This document shows, in pieces, positions 45,667 to 54,271 of a DNA stretch of 64,000 bases. Under the pieces are notes generated by a model. It was given only the letters and a program-made list of their open reading frames with translations, had not been told where the DNA came from and did not search any database. How positions within the stretch are numbered: the first letter of the stretch is position 1; every line of letters starts with the position of its first letter. This DNA comes from Petrimonas sp. IBARAKI (GTDB lineage: Bacteria > Bacteroidota > Bacteroidia > Bacteroidales > Dysgonomonadaceae), in assembly GCA_002356435.2 (NCBI GenBank), contig AP018040.2:1984001-2048000 (forward strand), read 5' to 3'. The translations under genes were made by a program, and so were the position numbers.

Positions 45667-45674
45667 CAAAGATA
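45667..45674 (-). promoter_or_regulatory. Candidate -7 element for the APC permease
   Basis: TATCTTTG on the minus strand matches TAnnTTTG and lies 23 bases before the permease ATG. No TTG stands 19 bases upstream. Confidence 0.35.
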
Positions 45675-45791
45675 CAAATAATTAATTTATTAATGTTCTA
45701 CAGGTATCCGTCAAATAAAACAAGGGTTCCGGATTGAACGGGAAAGGAAATTTAATTTTTGAGGAATAGGGAAAGCGTCAAAAACAACACA

Positions 45792-46250
45792 TTATTTAAC
45801 CGGCTGCGGTACAAAAGTTTCAAATGTGCTGTCGTTGTAATAAATAATTATTTGCCTGATTTTTTTATCATTATTTTTCTGAGCATCAATAATCTTATTT
45901 TCAATAACTTGAATATTTTTTTCAGGCTTATTAACGTCAATTCCTTCAGGTTTAACGACCGTTTCTTTCTCCTGGAGTGTTGCAGGAGGGCCCTGATGGA
46001 ATAAATCATGTTCTTTAGGTATAGAATCCATATCAAATCCATCTTTATACATCTGTCCTGTACCATTGATTAGCCACTCAGTATTGATGTACGGCATTCC
46101 TGATAAAATTTTGGTAACGACATCGAGGCTAGGGTTGTTTCTTCCGTTTAGAATATGAGAAATATTGGCCCGGTTAATCTGAAGTCTATCGGCAAATTTT
46201 GCCGGCGTCAAATTTTCATTTTCCATTATTTGTCTAATTCGTTCTCTCAT
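45792..46250 (-). CDS. XRE-family helix-turn-helix regulator
   Basis: The 152-residue protein has an N-terminal HTH of the XRE/Cro type (ENLTPAKFADRLQINRANIS, then HILNGRNNPSLDVVTKIL). An acidic, probably disordered linker follows, and then a short C-terminal segment (QIIIYYNDSTFETFVPQP) that recurs in small Bacteroidales regulators. No LexA-type peptidase is present. It faces an 823-base AT-rich gene-free region that contains a 10-bp inverted repeat (46701-46729), a candidate operator. Its targets are unknown. Confidence 0.85.
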   Translation of the reverse strand: MRERIRQIMENENLTPAKFADRLQINRANISHILNGRNNPSLDVVTKILSGMPYINTEWLINGTGQMYKDGFDMDSIPKEHDLFHQGPPATLQEKETVVKPEGIDVNKPEKNIQVIENKIIDAQKNNDKKIRQIIIYYNDSTFETFVPQPVK

Positions 46251-47073
46251 GATGCAAGAATATGAATAATGAATAAATATTCAGTATTTAATTTAGATAC
46301 AAATGTACGAAACATTATTTACAAATAGAAATTATTAGAATATATATTTGTTAATTACAAAAGTATCTAATCAATAAACAATTGTACTTGCAAATAAAAC
46401 AACAACGGTTAACAACGTCAAAAACTGAAAAAATATAAACTTTAAAATATTAATCTATAGTACTGATATATATCATTATAAATAATATATAATGCTATTA
46501 TTTAACAAATTATCCGCATTCTTAGAGTTGAAAATCGCTAAAAACTAATCTATAAATTTAATAAATGATTTTAACTATATGATTTATAGATATTTAGCAT
46601 CTATAAATAAATTGATTATCTGTTTGTTAAAATAATAAATATACAAATGTTTTATACTTTTTGGTATTTATGTTTGATCTTAGTCTTGGTACATTTGTTG
46701 TTTACTTTTGAAATGGATACAAAAGTAAATTATTTGTATGTGTCTTATTGCTTGTAATTATTCAACGACTGTTGAAAATTTATTTAAGCCGAACCGTATT
46801 TTTTCGTCAAGCAATCAGTAGCGTTTGAGAAGACAGAGGATAAATACTCGAAATACACCAGAACTCCACTAAAAACAAAAAAATACCGGGAACTCCCCAT
46901 GTCAATAGAAATAATCGATTCTCGTAGGATTCAAAAAACTATTATTTACTGATAATCAAACAATTGATACTAAAAATCTATGCTAAAAAAAGTGATCTGA
47001 TAAATAATAAGAGTAAAAAATGAAAAATCAGAGAAAAATGATTTAATTTGTGAAACTTTAAACGTATAAAAAA
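46251..47073. other. 823-base AT-rich region without genes
   Basis: No open frame with coding character is present on either strand. The sequence is strongly A/T-rich with many short direct and inverted motifs. The one clear structure is the inverted repeat at 46701-46729. No tRNA, no transposase fragment and no recognisable RNA family is seen. The region separates the XRE regulator from gpx and is the longest gene-free stretch of the window. Confidence 0.7.
46701..46729. promoter_or_regulatory. Perfect 10-bp inverted repeat, candidate operator or back-to-back promoters
   Basis: TTTACTTTTG (46701-46710) and CAAAAGTAAA (46720-46729) are exact reverse complements separated by 9 bases. Each arm contains TACTTTTG, which itself fits the -7 consensus TAnnTTTG, one on each strand. 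A dimeric HTH protein such as the neighbouring XRE regulator could bind here. No TTG lies 19 bases upstream of either arm. Confidence 0.5.
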
Positions 47074-47625
47074 ATGAAAAAAGGAATAATTTCAGTTTTA
47101 CTGTTCATCACCGTTGTTCTGCTGGCATCTGCCCAAAACAAACAAAAAAATCTATACGATTTTACAGTTATTGATATCGACGGAAAGAAATTCGACCTTT
47201 CTCAGTTTAAGGGAAAAAAAGTCATGATCGTTAATGTTGCTTCAAAATGCGGGTTCACTCCCCAATACGAACTTCTTCAGGAACTCTACGATGAATATAA
47301 GGACACGGGCTTCGTTATCATTGGATTCCCTGCGAATAACTTCAAGGATCAGGAACCCGGATCCAACAAAGAGATAAAAGAGTTTTGTACCTTGAATTAC
47401 GGCGTGACTTTCCCGATGATGGAAAAAATTAGTGTTGCCGGCAATGATCAAGCTCCTCTTTATAAATGGCTGACCCAAAAATCTGAAAATGGAAAAATTG
47501 ACCAGGAAGTCACTTGGAATTTCCAAAAATTCCTGATTGATAAGAAAGGAAACCTGGTGGATGTGGTGATGCCTAAAGAAAGTCCCAAAAGCAAAGTCAT
47601 TCTGGATTGGTTGACAAAAGACTAA
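47074..47625 (+). CDS. Exported glutathione-peroxidase-family protein
   Basis: The 183-residue protein has a signal peptide (about residues 1-20, ending ASAQ) and the GPx thioredoxin fold. The peroxidatic Cys is in VNVASKCGFTPQYE, followed by GFPANNFKDQEPGSN and EVTWNFQKFLID with the conserved Trp-Asn. The common FPCNQF reads FPANNF, so the usual resolving Cys is absent there; a Cys in KEFCTLNYG may replace it. It probably reduces peroxides with thioredoxin rather than glutathione, in the periplasm. The stop overlaps the stop of holA by 4 bases (convergent). Confidence 0.88.
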   Translation: MKKGIISVLLFITVVLLASAQNKQKNLYDFTVIDIDGKKFDLSQFKGKKVMIVNVASKCGFTPQYELLQELYDEYKDTGFVIIGFPANNFKDQEPGSNKEIKEFCTLNYGVTFPMMEKISVAGNDQAPLYKWLTQKSENGKIDQEVTWNFQKFLIDKKGNLVDVVMPKESPKSKVILDWLTKD

Positions 47626-48638
47626 TGCATTATTTTGTAAACCAATTCTTTAAGTAATTCTCCGGGAGAAGCAGAGACATTATCGATCCCTTTGGATTTC
47701 CCGTCGAAAATGCGTAAGCAGGTGATAATCTCCATTACTTTTACAGCGTTGTAATTCCGTAGACCGGTCATGTAATCACGGGCGAAAAACGATGATTTCA
47801 GGTTAAGCGCCAACATCACGTTTTGCTCGTTTTTTTGCGGTAACCAAAAGCATTCCAACAAATTGCTGAAGTAGTTGAACAAAACCGACAACGTGACAAC
47901 GCTGGGGTTGTCCTTTTGATTTTTACCGAAATAATCGACTATTGTATTGGCTTTCAAGATGTTTTTTTCAGCAATGGCTTTTAACAACTCAAAATTGTTG
48001 TAATCTTTGCTGATACCCACATTTTTTTCTATAAGTTCCGAAGTAACCGTGTTGGAACCTTCGGGAAGGGAAACTTCCAGTTTTTGAAGCTGCTGAATAA
48101 GTTTACTGATGTCGTTCCCTACAAAATCGGTAATCATCTGAGCCGATTTCTCATCGATCCGGATCCTTCTCTCGGAAAAATAGTTTTTTATAAAAGACGG
48201 TACCTGGTTTTCGTACCACTTTTTCGACTCAAACACTACTCCTCCGTTTTTTTCAATATGCTTTATCACAGCCTTTCTTTTATCTACGGTACCGTGTTTG
48301 TAGCTAATAACCAACACCGTACTTTTCAATGGATTTTTGACGTAAGAATCCAACAGGTCAAACTTATTGAGTTCCTGCGCCTCTTTCACTACAATAAGCT
48401 GGTATTCAGCCATCATCGGAAAACGTCGTGCTGCAGCTACAATGGCATTCACATCAGAATCCACCCCGTAAAATGTGAGCAGGTTGAAATCTTTTTCGGT
48501 CTCAGTAAGTACTTTCTCCAACAACAGCTCCGTCAGTTGATCTATGAAATAGGCTTCGTCCCCCATCAACAAATAGACGGGGGCAAAATTCCGGTTGGAA
48601 ATGTCTTTTTTCAGTGAATCGAAGGTAATGTTGGCCAT
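47622..48638 (-). CDS. holA: DNA polymerase III subunit delta
   Basis: The 338-residue protein matches the delta subunit of the clamp loader: an N-terminal domain starting with APVYLLMGDEAYFIDQL, domain II with RRFPMMAEYQLIVVKEAQEL, and a C-terminal collar domain (NPSVVTLSVLFNYFSNLLEC, FARDYMTGLRNYNAVKVMEI). It opens the beta sliding clamp. The P-loop is degenerate, as is normal for delta. It converges with gpx. Confidence 0.93.
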   Translation of the reverse strand: MANITFDSLKKDISNRNFAPVYLLMGDEAYFIDQLTELLLEKVLTETEKDFNLLTFYGVDSDVNAIVAAARRFPMMAEYQLIVVKEAQELNKFDLLDSYVKNPLKSTVLVISYKHGTVDKRKAVIKHIEKNGGVVFESKKWYENQVPSFIKNYFSERRIRIDEKSAQMITDFVGNDISKLIQQLQKLEVSLPEGSNTVTSELIEKNVGISKDYNNFELLKAIAEKNILKANTIVDYFGKNQKDNPSVVTLSVLFNYFSNLLECFWLPQKNEQNVMLALNLKSSFFARDYMTGLRNYNAVKVMEIITCLRIFDGKSKGIDNVSASPGELLKELVYKIMH

Positions 48639-48690
48639 TTATTTTTGACTTTTAAATTTTTAGATATAAAGATTTCAGCATCCGTCATCA

Positions 48691-49467
48691 TTACCAGTCA
48701 AACCGGAGATGTTTTACCGTTGAACCTCTGTTGATAAGTGTGGTAAGCGATTTAATGCCAATCTTAACGTGTTCTTCCACGAAATTCTCGGTAATGACCT
48801 TATCGCTTTTATCGGTCTTTACGCCTGTAGAAATCATGGGTTGGTCCGAAACCAACAGCAGGGCACCCGTAGGAATATGATTGGCAAAGCCGCACGTGAA
48901 TAATGTTGCCGTTTCCATGTCCACAGCCATTACGCGCAATTTCCGCAGGTAGTTTTTGAATTCATCGTCATATTCCCACACGCGACGATTCGTGGTGTAA
49001 ACTGTTCCGGTCCAGTAATCACGCCCAAAATCCCGGATATTTGAAGAAACGGCACGCATAAGGCTAAATGCCGGCAATGAAGGCACTTCGGGTGGAAGAT
49101 AATCGTTTGAGGTTCCTTCTCCGCGAATAGCAGCAATAGGTAATATATAGTCACCAAGTTCATTTTGTGCTTTTATTCCGCCGCATTTTCCCAGAAACAA
49201 CACCGCTGTTGGAGAAACCGCACTCAGTAAATCCATGATAGTCGCGGCATTGGCGCTCCCCATACCAAAATTAATGATGGTAACTCCATCGGACGATGCG
49301 CTGGGCATATTGGCATCCAGTCCCAAGATAGGAACGTTAAAATGATGGGCAAAAATTTCGACATATTTTTGAAAATTGGTCAACAGAATGAATTTGGTGA
49401 AATCTTCCAAAGAGCGCTTTGTATAACGTGGAAGCCAATTTTCAACAATTTCTTGTTTGGTTCTCAT
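48691..49467 (-). CDS. amn: AMP nucleosidase
   Basis: The 258-residue enzyme belongs to the nucleoside-phosphorylase-like superfamily and hydrolyses AMP to adenine and ribose 5-phosphate. It shows TIINFGMGSANAATIMDLLS, VLFLGKCGGIKAQNELGDYI, the catalytic region AVDMETATLFTCGFANHIP, and LLVSDQPMISTGVKTDKSD. The long N-terminal domain of the enterobacterial enzyme is missing, as in other Bacteroidota. It is divergent from the HsdR-N protein gene. Confidence 0.9.
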   Translation of the reverse strand: MRTKQEIVENWLPRYTKRSLEDFTKFILLTNFQKYVEIFAHHFNVPILGLDANMPSASSDGVTIINFGMGSANAATIMDLLSAVSPTAVLFLGKCGGIKAQNELGDYILPIAAIRGEGTSNDYLPPEVPSLPAFSLMRAVSSNIRDFGRDYWTGTVYTTNRRVWEYDDEFKNYLRKLRVMAVDMETATLFTCGFANHIPTGALLLVSDQPMISTGVKTDKSDKVITENFVEEHVKIGIKSLTTLINRGSTVKHLRFDW

Positions 49468-49517
49468 ATTTAATTTACTTTTGTCTGATCACTTTTCCCG
49501 ATGAACAAAGATAACAT

Positions 49518-49967
49518 ATGTATGCGTTAAATTTGCCAACTTTCGATGCTAAAATCCGAAAAACCCCTAACGGTTTGGAAATTTTCGATCCGTTACGCAG
49601 GAAATATGTATCCTTGACCCCCGAAGAGTGGGTACGCCAGCATTTTGTGCATTACCTGATTTCAGAGAAAGGATATCCAGCTTCTTTAATGGCAAATGAA
49701 ACGATGATCAGGTTAAACTCGCTCACCAAACGATGCGATACCGTTGTGTATGACAACAGCCTCCGTCCGGTGGTTATCTGTGAATTTAAGAAACCCGATA
49801 TAGAGATTACTCAACAGGTTTTCGATCAGGTAGTGAGATACAATATCGTATTGAAAGTGAAATACCTGATTGTATCCAACGGGATGTCTCACTATTGCTG
49901 TAAAATGAACTACGAAGATATGTCGTTTGATTATTTACAGGAAATACCGGAGTACGGGGATTTATAG
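49518..49967 (+). CDS. Small HsdR-N (type I restriction endonuclease N-terminal-like) domain protein
   Basis: The 149-residue protein consists only of the HSDR_N_2 domain: a VRQHFVHYLISEKGYPASLM helix, the RCDTVVYD strand and CEFKKPDIEITQ. Together these give the PD-(D/E)xK nuclease pattern (Asp, then E-x-K). It is widespread as a single-copy gene in Bacteroidota and not linked to a restriction system. No helicase or methylase gene is near. A nuclease or DNA-maintenance role is possible; the function is unknown. Confidence 0.85.
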   Translation: MYALNLPTFDAKIRKTPNGLEIFDPLRRKYVSLTPEEWVRQHFVHYLISEKGYPASLMANETMIRLNSLTKRCDTVVYDNSLRPVVICEFKKPDIEITQQVFDQVVRYNIVLKVKYLIVSNGMSHYCCKMNYEDMSFDYLQEIPEYGDL

Positions 49968-49970
49968 CGT

Positions 49971-51356
49971 TTATTTCTTCATCACATAAAGCTGGAAGTT
50001 TTCGTAACGTTTTACAACTACTTCGTCTCCCTTTTCTATAAATCCTTTCATCGATACCGCGTCGTAATGCTGGTCTCCTATCCTTATTTTTCCGGACGGA
50101 CGAAGCACAGTAGAGGCTATTCCGGTTTGTCCGACTAATGTCAGCGGTTCCATAGGCACAGAAACATATCCTTCCTGATCGGAAACCAAGGCAACGCGGC
50201 TGAAAATTCCCGGTTTTCCGATCCGGCTCGACATATAGATTATCAGGGCCAACCCCATTCCTATTCCTGCAAAAACAACCATTATCGCACGAAACAGTTG
50301 CCTGAGAGATAAACCGCTGAAATCGAAATGGATGTTCCCGACCAGAGCAAGTATTAAAGCCGTAAAAACAAGTATTATCCCCGAGATACCTGCCACTCCG
50401 AATCCGGGAATAACAAAAATCTCAAAGACAATCAAAATTAAACCCAATACAAACAACAAAACCTCCCAGTTTTGCGCATAGCCGGTCAGGTAAAGCGGCG
50501 TAAAATACAACAAGGCAGCCGTCACAGCTACCGCGGTAGGAAAGCCGATCCCCGGCGTTTGCAATTCGAAATAAATTCCTCCAATGATTAACATGATTAA
50601 AATGGCCTGCAAAACTCCGTTCATCAATAAGCCTTTAATTCTGTCGTAAAGCGTTGGATTATACGTTTCAAGGTCGTAATCACGATAACCCAGGTACTGT
50701 ACGGCAATCTGGTTGATATTTTCCGCAATGCCGTCACAGTAACGCAACTCAACGGCCTGACTTGCCGTTAACGTCAGAATCTGGGTAGAATCCGCAAAGC
50801 CGGGTATCACAATTTTTTCATCCACCATTGCCTCGGCAACTTTCGGATCGCGTTTCCACTCTATCAATGTATCCCTGTTTTGAATGACCGTGTCTCTTCC
50901 GTGACTTTCTGCTGTTGCGCGCATCATTCCACGCATGTACGACTGGTATTTGTCGGGAGCTTTGGAACCGTCCTGGCCGCTCACTACAGTTGCCGCTCCA
51001 ATGGAGGCCGCCGATCTCATAAAAATACTGTCGCACGCAATGGAAATCAGTGCACCGGCAGAAGCAGCGTTGTTATCTATAAATACGTAAACGGGAAGCT
51101 GAAAATTTAAAATGGCGGTACGCATGGAGTCGGCTTCTGTAACAGAGCCACCGTACGTATTCATGTGAAGAAGTATACAATCGGCATTCTTGTTCAGGGC
51201 CTGATGCATTCCGTTCTGCAAATATACCCAGGTGTTGCTTCCAATGTTCTCTTTTATATTGATTTTGTAAATCAGTGGATTTGAATGCTGTCCATACGTC
51301 ACATAGACAAACAGAATGAAAAACAAAACGAAAATCAGCCTGATATTTTTCATCAT
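49971..51356 (-). CDS. NfeD family membrane-bound ClpP-class serine protease
   Basis: The 461-residue protein has a signal peptide (about residues 1-22). A ClpP-like protease domain follows, with nucleophile Ser in NNAASAGALISIACD and HMNTYGGSVTEADSMR before it. Then come four to five membrane helices (for example ILIMLIIGGIYFELQTPGIG) and a C-terminal OB fold (GYVSVPMEPLTLVGQTGIAS, IRIGDQHYDAVSMKGFIEKG). NfeD proteases cut stomatin-type proteins; no stomatin gene is adjacent. The length and domain order are those of the long NfeD1b class. Confidence 0.9.
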   Translation of the reverse strand: MMKNIRLIFVLFFILFVYVTYGQHSNPLIYKINIKENIGSNTWVYLQNGMHQALNKNADCILLHMNTYGGSVTEADSMRTAILNFQLPVYVFIDNNAASAGALISIACDSIFMRSAASIGAATVVSGQDGSKAPDKYQSYMRGMMRATAESHGRDTVIQNRDTLIEWKRDPKVAEAMVDEKIVIPGFADSTQILTLTASQAVELRYCDGIAENINQIAVQYLGYRDYDLETYNPTLYDRIKGLLMNGVLQAILIMLIIGGIYFELQTPGIGFPTAVAVTAALLYFTPLYLTGYAQNWEVLLFVLGLILIVFEIFVIPGFGVAGISGIILVFTALILALVGNIHFDFSGLSLRQLFRAIMVVFAGIGMGLALIIYMSSRIGKPGIFSRVALVSDQEGYVSVPMEPLTLVGQTGIASTVLRPSGKIRIGDQHYDAVSMKGFIEKGDEVVVKRYENFQLYVMKK

Positions 51357-51374
51357 TCAACAGGTTTATTTCTA

Positions 51375-51382
51375 CAAAGATA
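51375..51382 (-). promoter_or_regulatory. Candidate -7 element for the NfeD gene
   Basis: TATCTTTG on the minus strand fits TAnnTTTG and is 18 bases before the NfeD ATG. The TTG half-site is not evident. Confidence 0.35.
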
Positions 51383-51401
51383 GTTGTTTTTCGTTTCTAG
51401 G

Positions 51402-51433
51402 TTGCCCCTTTTAAAAAAAACTGATTATATTTG
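51402..51433 (+). promoter_or_regulatory. Candidate promoter of the HPPK-like gene
   Basis: TTG at 51402-51404 and TATATTTG at 51426-51433 are separated by 21 bases instead of 19. The -7 element is 22 bases before ATG 51456. Confidence 0.4.
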
Positions 51434-51455
51434 CCTTTTAAAATTTAAATCTACT

Positions 51456-51827
51456 ATGGTTAAAATCTTAGTCAGTTTAGGCTCGAATATATACTCAAAA
51501 CAAAATATTGACAGGGCAAGAAGGATGCTCGCTCATTATTTCCCCGATGTTGTTTTCACCCCATCGATAATAACTACGGCGACTGATGAGAAATATTCTT
51601 TCCCGTTCCGGAATGTATTGGCAGTTTTTTACAGCGATTTACCATCGGAAGAAATTGTTCAAAAATTAAAAATGATAGAGTTTGCTATGGGACGGCAACC
51701 GCGCGATAAAGATACAGGAAAGGTTACTATAGATATCGATTTGCTTCAGTATGGTGACGAAATTCTTCGTCCGGATGACTATGAGAGAGCTTATGTGCAA
51801 GCATTATTGACCCGATTAATCAGTTGA
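51456..51827 (+). CDS. Divergent HPPK (FolK)-like protein, short form
   Basis: The 123-residue protein resembles 6-hydroxymethyl-7,8-dihydropterin pyrophosphokinase: ILVSLGSNIYSK at the N-terminus, MIEFAMGRQPRDKDTG, and the metal-binding Asp pair in TIDIDLLQYGDEIL. It is some 35 residues shorter than ordinary HPPK. The Arg of the G-P-R-T block is replaced (GKVTIDID), and the His of the P-H block is replaced (RPDDYERAY). It may be an altered or regulatory paralogue rather than the folate enzyme. ATG 51456 is chosen over an upstream start at 51384, because the -7 element lies between them. Confidence 0.75.
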   Translation: MVKILVSLGSNIYSKQNIDRARRMLAHYFPDVVFTPSIITTATDEKYSFPFRNVLAVFYSDLPSEEIVQKLKMIEFAMGRQPRDKDTGKVTIDIDLLQYGDEILRPDDYERAYVQALLTRLIS

Positions 51828-51884
51828 TTCAGCATGTTTCAAATAAACCCTTCTCCTCCAATGCCCCGTTACTAGCAGCTCAGT

Positions 51885-54089
51885 TCAATTCAATCTCGAA
51901 ACAGATTTTACCCCTTTCACCGCTTTCAGTTTTTTTATTAATTGTTCCAGCATAGAGGTGCTAGCCAGCATTACAGCGATGTTTCCCTGAAATAATCCGT
52001 CGTTTGAATCGATGGAGATGGAGCGCATCTGCACTCCGTCTTCTTTTGAAATGATCGACATCAGATTAGCTACAATATTGAGCTGATCATTTCCAATGAT
52101 GCGCAGTACGGATGTATAGTTTGCCGTCCCCGAGGTTTTGCCCGACCACCGGGCTTTTAAAATCCGATAACCAAAACGCGAGAACAGATCGTGTGCGTTG
52201 GGACAACTTGTACGGTGAATTTTAATTCCTTGCGACGACACAAATCCAAAAATCTCATCACCGTAAATGGGGTTACAGCATTTTGCCAACCGGTAGTCCA
52301 CCCCGGTCAGGTTCTGATCAATAATAAGCTCGTCAGAGCTTTTTATTTCTTGCGAAGATGGTTTAAGGACAAAACTATCAGCGCTAGTAGCTGAAAGGAA
52401 GTCCCTGTGTTCAAACTCTTTACTTCCCAATTCCAAGTAACGGTCTATCACCCAGTTCACTTCCAGTTTCTCAGCGGCGATATCGATGTAAAAGTCTGTT
52501 ACCGTTTTATATTTTAATTTTTTAATCAGTTGCATCAACAGCGGATCGTCCAGGTCTATCTTGCGGTTTTTCATCCGTCGTGACAACATTTCCTTGGCAA
52601 TATCCACCTGTTTTCCTGCTTCTTCCTTGAGCAACTGCCGAATCCGGGTTTTGGCCTTCGAGGTCACCACATAATTCAACCAGTCCTGTTTGGGAGACTG
52701 GTGCGACGAGGTGTTTATCTCAACCTGGTCTCCGCTTTTCAGCATGTGTTTTATCGGCACATTCTTTCCGTTCACCTTTCCAGACACACAAGTAGCACCC
52801 AATTTAGAATGTATGGCAAAAGCAAAATCGAGGACCGACGCACCTTTAGGGAGCTTGAACAGATCGCCTTTCGGGGTGAAAACAAAGATTTCCTCGTCGT
52901 ACAAATCGAGTTTAAAATCGCCCAGTTTATCCCTGATATCCACATCTCTGCTCTCCAGGGATTCCCGCAACGATTTCAACCAATCGTCCAGCGTGGATTC
53001 TTCTTTTATTCCCTTATATTTCCAGTGGGCGGCCAAACCCCGCTCGGCAATATCATCCATTCGCCGGGTCCTGATCTGGACTTCCACCCATTTTGAGTCC
53101 GGCCCCATCACCGTGATATGTAATGACTCGTATCCGTTGCTTTTGGGTATGGACAACCAGTCTTTCAACCGCTTCGGATTTGGCTGATACATATCGGTCA
53201 CAATGGAATATACTTGCCAGCAATGTGCCTTTTCCATTTCCGAAGGAGAATCAAGGATGATGCGTATAGCAAAGAGATCGTAAATATTATCGAATTCAAT
53301 CTTTTGTTTTTTCAGCTTGTTATTAATGGAATGAATGGATTTTGTACGGCCTTTGATATCGTATTTCAGGTTTGTTTTATCCAGACGTTCCTTTAACGGA
53401 TGAATAAACTCCTCGATATATTTATCTCGAGAACGTTTGCTTTCATTAAGTTTCCGGGCAATGAAATCGTAAGTCTCCCTATCCGTATACTTCAGCGACA
53501 AGTCTTCCAGTTCCGACTTAATAGTATATAAACCCAATCGGTGTGCCAACGGCGCATACAGGTAAGTGGATTCAACGGAAAGATCCAATCGATTTTCCGG
53601 AGTCGACTTTTTCGCATCGCGCATCAACTGCAATTGTTCGGCCAACAGTATGAAAACCACACGGATATCTTCGGCTATGGAGAGGAGCAGCTTGATATAA
53701 TTCTCCGACTCAACACGCGATTTTTTTTCAGTCAGGTCGTTCACTTTCTTCAAACCCCGAATAATGACAGCTACCTCTTCACCAAACTCCTTCCTGATTT
53801 CATCAACCGTAACATAGCCTTTCATCAACGGCCTGAACATTAAAACCGCACAGACCACTGCATACTTTAAGCCAATCTCGTCGACTAATATCACCGCTGT
53901 TTTCATATCAAACAAAAGGCCTTGCAACAAATCTTCCGAGCCTTCATCTACGGACCTCTGCAGAGAATCCTCCCAGACTCTTTTCAAAAAGCCGGTTTTC
54001 TGCAAGCTCCATCTCTGCCGGAATAAACCATACAGCCTCCGGTGCAAAAGAACATAGTCATCGAAAGATATAGTGGGTATTGTTTTCAT
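51885..54089 (-). CDS. relA: RelA-type (p)ppGpp synthetase with degenerate hydrolase domain
   Basis: The 734-residue long RelA/SpoT homologue has an HD hydrolase-like domain (about 40-190), a synthetase domain (about 245-390), a TGS domain (VFTPKGDLFKLPKGASVLDF), a helical/zinc-finger-like region and a C-terminal ACT domain. Synthetase residues are kept: RTKSIHSI, IYDLFAIRII, SIPKSNGYESLH, WVEVQIRT and AERGLAAHWKYKG. Hydrolase ligands are gone: the HDVVEDT position reads VLMFRPLMKG, and the D-x-x-N position reads AEQLQLMR. It should therefore only make the alarmone, so a second, hydrolase-active RSH must exist elsewhere in the genome. Confidence 0.92.
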   Translation of the reverse strand: MKTIPTISFDDYVLLHRRLYGLFRQRWSLQKTGFLKRVWEDSLQRSVDEGSEDLLQGLLFDMKTAVILVDEIGLKYAVVCAVLMFRPLMKGYVTVDEIRKEFGEEVAVIIRGLKKVNDLTEKKSRVESENYIKLLLSIAEDIRVVFILLAEQLQLMRDAKKSTPENRLDLSVESTYLYAPLAHRLGLYTIKSELEDLSLKYTDRETYDFIARKLNESKRSRDKYIEEFIHPLKERLDKTNLKYDIKGRTKSIHSINNKLKKQKIEFDNIYDLFAIRIILDSPSEMEKAHCWQVYSIVTDMYQPNPKRLKDWLSIPKSNGYESLHITVMGPDSKWVEVQIRTRRMDDIAERGLAAHWKYKGIKEESTLDDWLKSLRESLESRDVDIRDKLGDFKLDLYDEEIFVFTPKGDLFKLPKGASVLDFAFAIHSKLGATCVSGKVNGKNVPIKHMLKSGDQVEINTSSHQSPKQDWLNYVVTSKAKTRIRQLLKEEAGKQVDIAKEMLSRRMKNRKIDLDDPLLMQLIKKLKYKTVTDFYIDIAAEKLEVNWVIDRYLELGSKEFEHRDFLSATSADSFVLKPSSQEIKSSDELIIDQNLTGVDYRLAKCCNPIYGDEIFGFVSSQGIKIHRTSCPNAHDLFSRFGYRILKARWSGKTSGTANYTSVLRIIGNDQLNIVANLMSIISKEDGVQMRSISIDSNDGLFQGNIAVMLASTSMLEQLIKKLKAVKGVKSVSRLN

Positions 54090-54244
54090 TTTTGTCAGCT
54101 CATATCCGGTTTGTAACGTAAAATTACAATTTTTTGAAATAAATTGGCTGTTTTACCCATAAACTTGTCACGGGAAAGATTAAAAAATCAGGTTTGTTAT
54201 CAGGTTTCCATACTGCAATCTTTTCCAATTAGCGGTTTATTTAT

Positions 54245-54252
54245 TACTTTTG
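54245..54252 (+). promoter_or_regulatory. Candidate -7 element for the DUF1080-mannosidase genes
   Basis: TACTTTTG fits TAnnTTTG and lies 19 bases before ATG 54272. The upstream half-site is not clear. Confidence 0.35.
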
Positions 54253-54271
54253 TATTTCTAAAAACAAGCAA

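Noticed and set aside
49518-49967. Remnant of a type I restriction system
   Set aside because: Only the HsdR N-terminal-like domain exists as a complete small gene, and no hsdM, hsdS or helicase fragment is nearby; stand-alone copies are normal in the phylum.
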